From NCBI GenBank assembly GCA_025349905.2, contig MU624681.1, positions 1-31,915 on the forward strand: DNA of 31,915 bases. The letters run 5' to 3'. A program made the position numbers and the translations under genes. Shown here piece after piece: positions 18,278-29,725 of the stretch. Within the stretch, counting starts at the first letter, position 1. The number at the start of each line of letters is the position of its first letter. The notes beneath the pieces are model-generated. The model had not been told where the DNA came from. It was given only the letters and a program-made list of their open reading frames with translations, and did no database searches. The DNA is from Blastocladiella britannica. Lineage: Eukaryota; Blastocladiomycota; Blastocladiomycetes; Blastocladiales; Blastocladiaceae.

Positions 18278-19537
18278 TCAAACAATCCCTCGAGCGGACC
18301 CTGCCTCGGGACGCGCGTGCCGCGTCGCATATGCCGTAGTTGGCGCTTGCCGGGGGAACCCCGAATTGACGCGCGACCCAGCTGCTGGTTGATGCTTTGC
18401 ATGCGCGGTTGCGGCTGCTGCAGGCTGAGAGGTGGGACGGCTGGGGCGACGCAAAGAAATAGCCGGTGTCTTTCGAGCCGGGCGGACATACTCGCTGACT
18501 GGCGGGAAGGGGTCGAGGATGCTGTGGGGCTGCGGAGCGACCCGCGGGAACGGGTCGAGCGACGAGAGTCGCAGTGCATCGTTGGGATCGTCCATCACTT
18601 CAATGTCGCCATTGTCACCACTGAGGACTGCCTCCGGCACAGCGTCCATTTCAGCACTGTAACATCGGGAGGTCAACATTAGGCTCCATGGAAAAAAATG
18701 ATAACAAACCTTGCAGGAGCATGCTGCAAAACAGCCATGGCCTCGATATTGAGAGCGCTGAGACCGCGCATAACAGCAGCGCATAACTGGTGCTCGTGCT
18801 CGGCGGCTTGTACTTGAAGGGCCTTGTATGACTGCTCCTTTTCTACCAGCTGCTGTTGCAGGTCGTCCACCTGTGCCCGTAGATCGTGCGTCGAGACCGC
18901 AATCGTGTCTTGCGCCGCCGCCTGTCCTTATCCCTTAACGCATGAGTACTCCTGTTGCAAAAAAAAGGGAGGTTGGTAAAAGTACCGCGATGCGTCGCTC
19001 ACAGGCCTCACGCCAGGTGCCCCGAGTGACGGTCATCCATCCCGTGAATGCGCGCAATAGCGCGTGCCGCCGTTCCATTTGCCGTGCCGCATGCACCTTC
19101 CACGCGTTTGTTTGCCGCTGGTGCAAAACACGCGTCCAGATCCGCCACGCAGTCTGCAATCGGTTGGTCGCTCGGCGATCGGCATGCGCCTGTGCGAGTA
19201 AAGCGAGTCCCACGGGCCGCCACTGGGCCGCAGTCTCGGTACGCTTGGCGTCGGCACGCAGGGTCTCCAGTTGTGCCTCGAACGCGGCCAAGGCAGCGGC
19301 GTGGTCGGCGCGGTCGGCTGCGCGTTGCTCGGCGTGCTTCTGGTCCAGCTCAGCGCGCAGACAATCACTGTCGCTGCGGACCGCGGACGTTAGCGATGCG
19401 ATCCATTTGGTCAGGTGGTTCTCGTGTTCCAGTTCTGATAATGGCGCCGCATCCTTTTGCTCTTCCACTGCTGCTGGCGCTTCTTCTTCTGCTACTTCAG
19501 CGTCGACTGCTGCTGTTGGCGGCGACGGTAATGGCAT
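18278..19537 (-). CDS. POC5: POC5-like centriolar protein
   Basis: POC5 is a centrin-binding protein of the distal centriole/basal body needed for centriole elongation. Three exons (18986-19537, 18710-18921, 18278-18656) give 380 residues. Residues 1-60 are acidic and Ala-rich. A coiled-coil/helical middle contains Trp-bearing centrin-binding-like repeats: AWRIWTRVLHQRQ and AFTGWMTVTRGTWREA, similar to Sfi1-type units. After the first intron, a coiled coil leads to AVMRGLSALNIEAMAVLQ, which resembles the conserved box of POC5. The C terminus is disordered, with a basic Pro/Ser/Ala-rich tail. It is shorter than vertebrate POC5. The assignment rests on this box plus the repeat architecture. A different Sfi1-repeat protein is the main alternative. 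Confidence 0.65.
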
Positions 19538-19854
19538 TTCTTTTATTGTTTGTAAGTGAATGGGTGTATTTATGCAGCGCCGCTTGGTAAATGCAAGTTG
19601 CTGCAAGCGACTTCCCAATTCAACGCCGCAATCCTTTCCGCGCGAGGAAGGTGCCAGCGAAGACTCTTCCCACACTCCTCTCTTCCCCTTGGACGACAAC
19701 GGCACTCTCTCTGTTGTACTTTCGCCCCTACAAAAGGAAGTCGCCCACTTTCCCAATTTTTTTTCACTTTGATTGACTTGACCCAAGTGCGTTTTGCACG
19801 TCCGGCAGACTGGCCATTAATCCGTTCCAAAGGCAAAAACCACCCGTAATAAAC
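19538..19854. promoter_or_regulatory. Divergent promoter region between POC5 and 7TM-C
   Basis: About 317 bp separate the start codons of two divergent genes. Short frames here look like noise. A poly-T stretch at about 19756-19765 and TATTTATG-type AT islands near 19567 could be core-promoter or 5' UTR sequence. Confidence 0.5.
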
Positions 19855-21934
19855 ATGGCACCATTGGCAATTCCCACTTCCGCAACATCGGCACTGCTGG
19901 CCGTGGGTTCAACAACCCAACCCACCAATCTTGTCAGCGGTATCAGCGACACGGACGATGACACCAGCACCAATACCGATGGGATGCCGACACACGCGCC
20001 ATCGATTGCGAAAAACTACGACCCGATCGCCGTATGGTCGCTGGCCGCATTCTTGCTGCTGTCGGTAGTTCTGTTTGCATTCAATACCCTCGCGGCCGTG
20101 GCCATGCATCGCAAGGCCGTGCATGAAGCCGGCGGCAAGAAGCAGCCGTGGTTCAAGTCGATGCGGGCCAAGCTCAACTTGCTGCAGGTCTTTGGGTCGT
20201 TCATGAATGTCCTCAACCAGACCTATGTGCGTTTTTCTGACAGTATCTGATGGTATGTGCGCCAGCTGGCTGGAAACTGATCAAAACCTTTAATCCGAAT
20301 AGTTTCTGGTCCTCCAAGTAGTGCGTCACGTTCCGTGTGCGCCATTGGTGACCGGCGGCGGGTTCCTGTACACGACCATGATCATGTCGGTGTCCACGGT
20401 GATGATCCAGCGGTCCACGACTCTTCTACGTGGCAAGGAGCGCAAGATCACTCGCGCGATCATGTACTTTGTCATGTTGTTGGCAGCGACATGCATTGCC
20501 TCCAGTAATGCATTGCGCACTTGGAACACGGCGTCCCTGGCCCAGGGTATTTGCGCCGCCATTTGGAACCGGACACTGAATGTTGCCGGGAAATTGTTGA
20601 TTGTCGTTGTGTACGTGACGGTGTTGGTTGTGTTTGTGCGGCCGCTTTACACGTACGATCTTTTTCTTCTTTTGGTCAGTATATGCAGTGAAGGTGACTG
20701 ATCCAAATGAATATATAGGCACTCGCGATCCATGCAACGGATGTCTGTCCGACAAGAGAACCCAACCAACTTGAGGTTGGAGACCATGGTTCGCTGGCTG
20801 TTTATCAAGATTGTGATTTGCATTTCGGCCATGGTATGTACATATGCTTCTTCAATCTCCACATTATTGGATCGGTGCTGACAGCAGGCACTTATATCAG
20901 GTCGTGAGTGTGTCGCTCGGATTCGTTCAAGTATTTGGCAACTATGTCACGGTCGAGTTTAGGTACTTTTCTTGCTTTTTAATATGCATCCCAATGAAAT
21001 GATAGGACTAACGTGTAAAAATAACAGTATCCAAAACTGCGCCATGGTATACGCGTCGACGCTGGCCCTGGAACGGTTTGGCCGGCGCCGCACCATGTCG
21101 GGCGACTCGTCGTCCGGCGCCACGCTGATGAACGGCGCGCCGCCCGGATCGGGGATGGACTATGCGCTCCCGGCGATTGGACACACTGGCGGTGGCGCCG
21201 CTGGCGTTCCTGGTGGCGCGATTCGTCCCGCGCCAGGTCTCTCCAAGCACTTGTCGTCGTCGTCGACCGCAACTTTGCCTCCAGGTGCCACCGCGCGCCT
21301 GCTTCAACAACAACCTCAGTATGGCGGCGAGAGTGCAGGAGCACCCAGTTCGGCCGCTGCTGGACTGGCGGTGATGCACTCGCCGCCAATGCCGCCGGCG
21401 GTGCTGCCCTTTGCGCCTGCGGCGTCGCTGATTGCCGCCCAGAACCGAGCCAAGCGCGCGAGCGCCGAGACCATGTTCCGGGCTGCCGCAGCTGCCGCTT
21501 CGCCAACCCCATCGCACCCGTTCCCATCAACGACCGCGGTGACAGGTTCCATGCCGCCCGAGTACCAACTCAAGCGAGCCACGCTTGAACGTGACGCCAA
21601 AGAGGAAGACGAGGAAGACGAGTCGACCACCGCCGGAAGAAGCAGTATCGGAGGAGCTGGTATCGCCAAGTCGGCCGGACCCAAGTCTACCGCGACGACA
21701 CCGCCCGTGCGGATGCAACGCGTGGCCAGCGGCGTGTGGGCGATCGACGACGACGAAATGAGCATGATGGTGCCTGATGCGGCGGCAATGGCGGTGGCGA
21801 TCGAGCTCGGGGAAATGGGGATCGGGGCCGGTGGGCGGATGGTGGACGACGAGTGCGAGGTGGCGTGGGACGAGAGTGAGACGGACGTGGTCCAGGTGGA
21901 CGAGGAGGACAGGTCGAGGACCGAGTACTTTTGA
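19855..21934 (+). CDS. Seven-helix membrane protein with long Ser/Ala-rich C-terminal tail (7TM-C)
   Basis: Five exons (19855-20226, 20303-20652, 20719-20833, 20901-20962, 21028-21934) give 601 residues. The first 55 residues are Ser/Thr-rich with candidate N-glycosylation context, then seven hydrophobic segments within about residues 58-320, for example VWSLAAFLLLSVVLFAFN and LLIVVVYVTVLVVFV. The last helix contains SIQNCAMVYASTLALERFG, then about 270 residues of Ser/Ala/Gly/Pro-rich tail ending in acidic patches. An extracellular N terminus, seven helices and a large cytoplasmic tail resemble a G-protein-coupled-receptor layout, but no family motif is seen. The end of helix two has a phase-0 intron, as in 7TM-A and 7TM-B, and the SI-x-x-x-A start of helix seven is vaguely shared, so a distant relation is possible. 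Confidence 0.8.
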
Positions 21935-22145
21935 TCTTTGGATCGTCGGATTGCAATTACACAACACAAATCGTTCATGTTCCCTGCATAAACGTCTTGC
22001 TTCGGTTTTGCGTCCGGTCTTCGGAGTTGTAGAAAATCGTTCATTTTTTTCGCTGTGAGGTTCACGGGTGGCGCAAGTGTGCTCTTTCGATTCGACTTCA
22101 CGAAAAAAAAAAATATAATATACGATATCGCCCACACATACAAAA

Positions 22146-24501
22146 ATGACGACCATTGACGACGTCAAGGTGTACTGCTTCTCGGGATTCGTCAAGCACG
22201 CATCGCTCGTCAACAAGGTGTACCCGCTGCAGCCGGGAGAAGAGGGACCGCGCGCATCCGACCTCGCGTACCTCGTGTTTTACGCACAGCACCGGCCCGA
22301 AAAGTTGAAGAAGGTGGGCGCGTACTTGCTCAAGCGCTACTACTGGGACGCGGCAAAGGACAAGCGCGCGTTCCATAAAGTGACGTTGGATATCCTGAGC
22401 GCGCTCATTGACGGGTGCCCGAGCATGCTGAGCTACTTTGCGATTCCGGCCGTGACCATCTTGTCCGAGATGGCGGCCATTGGCGACTCGCACCTGCTGA
22501 CCAAAGTCGCGGCGTGCTTCATCAAGTTCTGCGCGCACTACGACGCCTCGCTCGACTCGGACCCAACGTTCTTCCCGCTGTTTGCGGCCCTGATTGACCG
22601 GTTCTGCGAGTATGCCACGCCGACGGCTTCTTCTGCTTCTGCGGCTGTTCCTTCTGGGCCAGACACACCGGATGCGCCCGATACCCATGCCGGCCAAGAG
22701 TACGCTTACTTTATTCATTCCAAGGATACCATTATCTCATAATATCTATGTAGGACGACCCTCTCGGGCCTGGAGGCAGTCAAGGCGGTGGCCTTTTCGC
22801 CCTTCATCTTCTCGTCCACGAAATCGGAAAAGTACGCGTCGAAAATCATTCCGCCCCTTCTGGCCAACATTCGGGCCCGTGCTCCGGCCACCCGTGCCGG
22901 AACTCCTGCTTCATCCTCCGGCGGTCCTGCCTCGACTCGATCAGCTGCATCGCCGTCTCCTGCCGCCGCCCAGCCATCGGGTACGGCCGTGGACGCCGAT
23001 GGGATCTCGCCGCGACTGGCGGCGGTCCCGACCACCGAAGGAATTCACCAGCGGGCGGCCCGCGACGACGCCGAGCAGGCGGCGCTGGCAGCTCAGCGCC
23101 GACTGTCGATCTTTGACGACCTGATCCACGAGAACGAGTTGTCGGCGATCGCAGTCAAGGCGTTGCAGCGGTTGGCACGCGCGGCTACCGCATCGGCGAT
23201 TGCCCATATTGTGATTCCGATCTTTGCGTACCTCGACGCGCAGAGCCGCTGGAACAATGTCGAGTATGCGACCGCCGTGGTGCGGGCCGTGACGGCGGTG
23301 TCGACGGTACATACATCTTTGTCACTTTGGTCTACATATTCACTCAAATATGGAAAAAAAATAGACACCAACGCAAACGATCCTGCTCGGCCAAGTGCTG
23401 ACCCGCATCAACTCGCCAGCATTTGCGCACAAGAACAAGCTGCTGTCGATTCTCCCGCAGCTCGGGCTCGGCACCCCGTGCCTGGCCATATCGCTGACGG
23501 ACGTGCTGGACGCGCTGCAGCGGGTGCAAGCCGAGTCGCCCGTGCAAACCCAATCGGTGCTCGCGTGGCTGACACGCACGTTCACGGGCCCAACGGGTGC
23601 GGGCGCCCGCGACGCCCTGGCGACTATGGTTCCGCGGTTCTCGCAGCCGTCACAGCTGGCGGCGATCGTGAATGTTCTGGAAGCTCACCAACAGCAACAG
23701 CCGTCGTCAGTGATCTACGGACTGACTTTGGACGCGCTCGAGCCGCTGGCGCCCGTCCTGGACCGGTCCGACGACGCGTCGTGGGCCGTGCGTGGACGCA
23801 TCGTGCGGGTCCTGGCCGCCGCCACTCCGACGCCCGCACTCAACCCCGTGGTACTGGCAAACATGGCGCCACGGCTCGCCGCCGCATACGCCGCCGACCC
23901 GGCCGCGGCCGCTGCACTCGCCCGCGCGCACTGGCCCGCACACCCGGCCGAAACCGCTCGCTTGCTGCGGTTGTGGCAATCCGAGGATAACGGCGGCGTC
24001 CCTGGTCCCGTGGCCCGCGCGGCACTCGACGGGTCGCGCGCGCTGTCGCCGGCGATCGCTGCCGTGGTACCCGCGGTCGCCAACATCGCGAATCTCGGTA
24101 CCGATGCGGCCGGCATGGCCGGGATCGATGTCACCGCACTGCTGCTGGTGCTGGGCGGCGGGCCGGCGCACTTGCCGCAGTCGGGGTCGACTTCGGTGGA
24201 CCGTGGGATTATCGCAAATGGTGGGACGACAGTGTCGCCGGGAACCACGACCCCGAAATCGCCGTCGCTCAACCGGCAGCAGTCGGTGCTGCGGTTCTCG
24301 AGCATGGAACGCAAGACTACGCCCGACGAGTTCCATGCTATTTTGAGCGGGAAGCATGTTCTGGAGCGGCCCATCTCGCTTGGCCCTGGGTTCACCATGC
24401 CTGTACGTTTATACATTTCCATATATTCAATCGCAAATGGCTCACGCACGGCCATTATACAGCCGCCCGAGGACCTGGACGATGTCCTTGACAGCATTTA
24501 A
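22146..24501 (+). CDS. EFR3: EFR3-like plasma-membrane anchor of PI 4-kinase
   Basis: EFR3 is a HEAT-like helical rod at the plasma membrane that recruits the PI4KIII-alpha/Stt4 complex (with TTC7/Ypp1), which makes PI4P. Four exons (22146-22699, 22754-23306, 23365-24402, 24463-24501) give 727 residues. The N-terminal region matches: KHASLVNKVYPLQPGEEGPR, then SDLAYLVFYAQHRPEKLKKVGAYL, and paired helices. Later parts (SRWNNVEYATAVVRAVTAV; LTRINSPAFAHKNKLL) fit the helical rod. Low-complexity Ala/Ser/Pro insertions occur near residues 170-185 and 250-290. The usual N-terminal Cys cluster for palmitoylation is reduced, as only one Cys (VYCFSGF) is near the start. The tail SVLRFSSMERK may be regulatory. 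Intron three is 60 nt and stop-free. Confidence 0.85.
24403..24462 (+). other. Stop-free intron of 60 nt in EFR3
   Basis: Donor CCT|GTACGT and acceptor ATTATACAG are clear. The 60 nt keep the frame open, so retention would add 20 residues near the C terminus. The AT-rich content contrasts with the GC-rich exons, which supports splicing. Confidence 0.7.
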
Positions 24502-24554
24502 GTTGGAAAGTACCACAAAATATAGAAGTTTTTTTATCCTTGCAAAAACATATC

Positions 24555-27500
24555 TCATCGACCACTGGACTCGCGCGCCAACGCGTCCGACACGCGCTGC
24601 TCGTACCAGTCCCCGCCCATGAGACGCGTCGGATCCCCACCCGCGACCAAGTAGGCTCTCAGCGCCTTCTCGCACAGTTCCTGGCCCGCTGCCGCCGCCG
24701 CGTCCGAGACGTTGACGGCGTTGAGCAGGTAGTGAATGTCCAGGACCACCTGAGTAGCGGCCACCACCGACACTGACCCACCGGACCGACCTGCGGGTGA
24801 TGTGGCCGCAGCAGAAGCGGCAGCGGAGACCAGCACGCGGTCAGCCACCGATCCATCGGTTTGCGCTGCACCCACTAGTCGGCGCATGCCGACAGTCGGT
24901 TGCATGTGCGCGGCGAGCGTGCCGGGCCACTGTGCGTCCAGGTCCATGGACCCGGCCGCGAGCCGCGCGCTGAGATCCAGAAGAGGTCCGGTACTGTCCG
25001 TGGCTGTATTGAGCCGGGGCATGGACCCCGCGGGGGACCGCGAGCGGCGGCCTGATCCGGGTCCCGGCGACACCCCACGCCGCGCCGATGCGGGTGACCC
25101 TCCGCCACTGGCATTCGGTGGCGACAAGTTCCCGGGCGGTGGTGGAGTCGTGGATGACGACGAGAGCGCTGGGGTCGACTGCCACGCGGACGTGCGTCGG
25201 ATCCCATCGGCTGCAGCTGCACCTCCCACCCCAGGTCCACCAGGCGACCGCGACCGCGCGCGCAGTTCCGGCTGCGACCCATCGCGCGTCGGCCGGCGCG
25301 GCCGCCCCGCCGACTCGGCCACGATCCCGGCCGCCGCCGCCGACGACGACGACGCGTGACTTCCTGCCGATCCGCGGCGCGCGCCATCCTCTCCCGCGAC
25401 CGACGAGCTGCTGTTGCGCACGCTAGGCGACGCCGATGCCGCCGCTAGTGGGGATAGCCGCCCCGACGCGGATGCGGTGGATGGCCGGCGTTCCAGCGAC
25501 CCGGTCATCGACGATAACCGGTTTCGAGATCCCGTTGCAGTGGTCGGGCTGTTGGTCGACGCGGCCGCTGCCGGATCCGCAGCTATCCCACCACCACTGC
25601 TGATGCTGCTGCTGGCGTGCAAGAGTCCCGTAGCCGCCGACGGCCGCCGCGACGGTGTCCCCGTTCCCGAAGCAAGCCCGGCGCGGGACGTGGACCGCGA
25701 CAGTTGAGCCGATCCGGACCCGATCGATAGCCCTGCCTCGCGAACGATCGCGTCCAGTTTTTCGCGCACGGGCACAAACGAGACCAGTTTCGTGCGACAC
25801 TGTTTTTCGAGCTGGTGGATCACTTTCGGTAAAAACACTTGGGTCGCAAACTGCAAGTTGGTTCCGACCGCGGCCTTTTGCGTCAAGTCCAGCGGCTTTT
25901 CGCGGTACACTTGGATTTGCCAGTTGGTGAACGCTTCAAAGAGGCCTGCGATGCATCCTGCGATTTGTGCTTGGAACTTTTTTTTCATGTCCATTTTGGC
26001 GTGAGATTCTTATAAAATACCAAATCAACTTTGAATCGTACCTGTGCCAGAGAATGAAAGAACTTGGTGTGGTTCATGAACTCGAGCCTACGCAGCAGTG
26101 ACTTGGTCAGCATTATAAGCTCTCGAGAGAGAAAAAGAGGGCACAGACATGGTTTTGCAAAACTGCATCGTAGAGCGAGTGATCCCGTCGTTGTAGTCTG
26201 TCACCAGAGGGTCAGCCACAATTTCATGTCGAGAAAACAAAGGGAAGTACCATTTTTGATGGGATCAAACGTATCCTCAATGATCCCGCGCGCGACCAGT
26301 TCCGCACACTGCCGCTCAAACACTTCAATCGCCTTGGCAACATGCTCCGCGACCGTTTCCCACAGCACGTACTCGAGCTCGAGCCCGGCCGCGCGCATAG
26401 CCCGAATATGCTCGACGCTCGCCTGCAAGCACGACACCACGACGGTCAGCGACTCGTCGCTGACCTGGCGCACACATGCCAGCGCCAGTTCGCGGGTCTG
26501 GTCGCGCGCCCACTGTACCAAGAACGCCGCGTGGTCTGGGTCCGGGATCGCTTCGCGGTACCAGTCGGCGGTGACTCGAACCCCGAGCGTCACCACAGCC
26601 CCGAAATCGCGCACGTAAGCGGCCAGGTCCCCCTGGAACCGGATTCGGCGGCCGGCATCGCGAACCGCCGCGGCCCGCGCCGCCAAGAACGCGTCACGGG
26701 CGCGTGACGTGTGGCCCAGCGCCACTAGACGCGCGATCGTCGTCACCACAGGCCGCCGCGCGCCGACTGCAGCTACGTGCATCAGGTCGCGTTCCAGGAC
26801 CGTGCACAGCACCGAGAGACGCGGGGCTAGGCCTGTGGCATTCTGCGCCTTCAAGTGGTCGATCTGCTCCAGTGCCTTGTCAAAGTCCCGCGACGCAATC
26901 AGCACGTCGAGCTCGTCCAGTTGCTCTTGCAGCCGCGCCTCGGCTTCCTTGGACAGCCGCGGACGTGCCACTTCTGGTGCGAACGACGCGCCATCTATAT
27001 ATCCATTGTTTTTTCGTGTGAATATAAAAGCACGAACAAAAATTGAAAAGGGATGGTAGAACCTTCACCGCCCCCTCCAGGCCCGGCGTCCCCGACCATC
27101 CCCGCAACAGGTAACCCAGCAGCCGCGTTAGCAGTTGCAGTATTCCACTCGTCGCACTGGCGCTTGATGGCGACCATCCATGCCTTTTTTTCAGCGAGCG
27201 AATCGGCGCGGTACACGACAGCGGCGGTGCCCCGTACCAGCTTGAACGCGCACGCCACATCGGGCGAGTCGCGCACGTCCAAGATCGACACCTCGGCGAC
27301 CCCGAGCATCCGGTCGGCCACATACCGCGACTTGAGCCCGCGGCGGCGCTTGGTGGCTACCAGCACCGCGTCCGAGACCAAGTACGCGTGGACCGAGTTC
27401 TTGAACCGGTAGGCTGCATCGAGTTCCAGCAGCGGGCCTTGGTGGACCATGGTGCGGGGGGGTAAACCTGGGCCCAGTGGGGGTAGGACTTTGGCCGCGT

Positions 27501-28732
27501 GCTCGACAGTGTCGTACATGGCCTGCAGCGCTTGCAGCTGCTGTTGCTGCGTAGTTCCAGTAGAAGATGTGGATCCGTTGAGGTTGACGGTACTTCCCGC
27601 CATGTCACCCACTCCGGATCCCGGGTCCGCATTGCTACCGCCACCTCCGCGCTTGCGTGACCCTCGGCTCGCGTCGGTTTCAGTATTGGCGTCCTCGTCG
27701 GCGGCCGAGGCCATGCCAATAGCGGCGCGAAAGTGCGAGTGCACGCCGCGCATGTCGGTGAGCAAGCCGCGGAGCATCAGCATGTCGGTCTCGAGCTGCG
27801 CAATCTCCTTGGAAATGACCACAAACTCGCCATAGTTCTTGTACACGTTGGCCTTGAGGTCGGTGGCGGCGGTGTCCTTGGCGTCGCCGAGCTTGCGGTA
27901 GAAGCTGCGCACGCCGTCCTCGGAGTTGTTGTGCAGGGCCGTTAAGATGTCTTTTTATGAATGCGGTTGTTAGTCTCTTTTCCCAAGGATCCAGGATCCG
28001 ACTTCAAGGTGGATCCATATACGTTTGCCTGGCGCCGCCGGGACCCACGACCAGTCAAGAAACAAAAGAGTACGTACACTCGTCCGGATCAAAGCGATCG
28101 TCCACGAACCGCGCCTGCTCGACCTCCAGCACCACGGCATTCCCTGAAGCGCCAACACTCCCACCGCGGCCACGACCACCATCAGTGCCACCACTCCGGG
28201 GATCATTGCCACTACTACCACCCCCGGCAAACATGCGCATGACGCCGTCGGCCACGTTGCGAGCGCCACCCGCCAGCCGGTCGGCCTGAGACGGCGTGCT
28301 GGGCGCAGAGATGTTGCTGCCCACATCGCTGCCACTGGCACCACTCCCACCGCCACTACCACCGCCGCCCATGGCCAAGTGTTTCCAGTTGCCCGACCCG
28401 AACTTGGCCGCCCACCCACGCTCGCGCTGCGGACGTCCAGGGCGTCCAGGGACAGCATCTGCGCCGCTCGCACTGACCGCCGATCCAGCGGGCGATGCGG
28501 GCAGTTGTGCGGCGGACGGGTCGCCTGGGAATGACGACGGCGGTTGTTGCGGTGTTTGCGCACGTCCGCGCGAAACCATGGGCGGAAGGTACGCCGAGGG
28601 GACCGGCGGAGGCTGGGTGGGCGTGGGAGTCCGCGCGGCCGCTGCCTCTCGTTCACGGGCCTCGGCCACGGCATTCCCGCGCGATCGCGATCGGGCGCGG
28701 CGGGGGACGGATGGCGAGTACTGGTCAGCCAT
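24555..28732 (-). CDS. EXO84: Exocyst complex component EXO84
   Basis: Subunit of the exocyst, which tethers secretory vesicles at the plasma membrane. Six exons (28078-28732, 27069-27950, 26251-26994, 26149-26197, 26042-26087, 24555-25976) give 1265 residues. The first 210 residues are disordered and basic/Ser/Gly-rich. The conserved block then starts at RFDPDEY (about 213-219), followed by DLKANVYKNYGEFVVISKEIAQLETDM, a typical EXO84 helix. A PH domain lies near 385-486 (HAYLVSDAVLVATKRRRG to KKAWMVAIKRQCDEW). The C-terminal helical rod begins near 513 (EQLDELDVLIASRDFDKALEQI). Near 850-1140 the last exon carries a long Ser/Gly/Pro-rich insertion before the closing helices (VVLDIHYLLNAVN). 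The exon-two donor could instead be six bases downstream. The first intron (27951-28077) is the longest in the window, 127 nt. Confidence 0.88.
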
Positions 28733-28848
28733 TTATTTTAATTATTCCTGTTGTATTATGGACCACTTATAAGCTGGACTAGATTGGGCAGCGGTTGTTG
28801 GTTGAAATGTGAGGATCAAAATGAAGATCAAAGAGATAGAGAATCACA

Positions 28849-29691
28849 TTATTGCTGCCCCTGGGCTCGGAACCCGTCGATCACCGCGCGCGTGGGCTCG
28901 GGTCCCGCCGACACGGCCGGAAGCAGTCGCCACCCTGGCCACGCGCGCGACGTTGCTTCCAGTGCCTGATCGGCCAGCGCCGGCTGCGATGCAAGCACCG
29001 CCTTGCGCACCAGCTTGAACACCCGGTCGTTCCCTGCCGCACTGAGATGCAGGCCGTCGCAAAACAGCGCTGCGCGATCGTTCACCTGGGTCACGGCCAT
29101 GAACGACGCGTAAACGTCCACTACCGTCCACCCTTTACTCTCGCCAACCTCGGTCGCCGCCCCCACGTACTGGGCAACGGCGGCGTTGGTGCGCGGGTAC
29201 AAGACGTCCTTTAACGTCACGTCGATTCCCTCCCGCACCGCCCATGCGCGCTCGTCGACGCACGGTGGAGTCAGAACCAGTCGCGTGCGCGCTGACGGGA
29301 AGTGCGCGTCCAAGGAAGTCAGGACTGCGCCCAGGTGCGTGCGATACTCTGCCACGGGCACGTGCTGGGTGCTGGGCGGGCACGCGGCGTCGTTGGCGCC
29401 GATCCACACCACCAAGATATCGCCCAGTTGCTGCAGCTCAGCCGTGGGCCATGACGTGCGCAGTAAGTGCGGGAGCAGGGCGCGCAGTGACAGGGACGTG
29501 TACCCTGTTTATTTTGCTCCACTTAGCTGTATACCCTTGAGTCCATCAAAGGTATTCATACCAGAGCAACCACGAGATACGACGTCGCGCCGGGTCTGCA
29601 ACAAATTGGCTAGCTGGGCGGCCCAGCCATGGTATGCCACGTCGAACCCGAACTGGGTCAGCGAGTCGCCGACGAGGATTGCTTGGCGCAT
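28849..29691 (-). CDS. IAH1: SGNH/GDSL esterase, isoamyl acetate-hydrolysing type (IAH1-like)
   Basis: Hydrolyses acyl esters. The yeast relative cleaves isoamyl acetate; the natural substrate here is unknown. Two exons (29562-29691, 28849-29504) give 261 residues, the usual size. Block I with the catalytic Ser is LVGDSLTQFGF, the Gly of block II is in SRGCSGYT, block III is VVWIGANDA, and block V is FCDGLHLSAAGN with the catalytic Asp and His. No signal peptide is seen, so it is probably cytosolic. The intron is 57 nt and splits the block II Gly codon. The start codon is just 34 bp downstream of the DUF4139 gene's stop, on the same strand. Confidence 0.93.
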
Positions 29692-29725
29692 TTTTCTTAT
29701 TGATAAAAGCAAGGTAAGGACAAAA

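Noticed and set aside
21316..22143. 275-codon minus-strand frame opposite the 7TM-C tail
   Set aside because: It is Ser/Ala-rich only because the sense strand is repetitive; it has no splice context or motif and runs into the EFR3 promoter.
27987..28016. Three GGATCC copies within 30 bp in EXO84 intron one
   Set aside because: A palindromic six-mer repeated three times may be chance or a degenerate short repeat; no larger unit, inverted repeat or target-site duplication is visible.
28070..28289. Plus-strand Pro/Arg-rich frames opposite EXO84 exon one
   Set aside because: They are the complement of the Gly/Ser-rich sense sequence; the sense frame leads into the conserved FDPDEY block.
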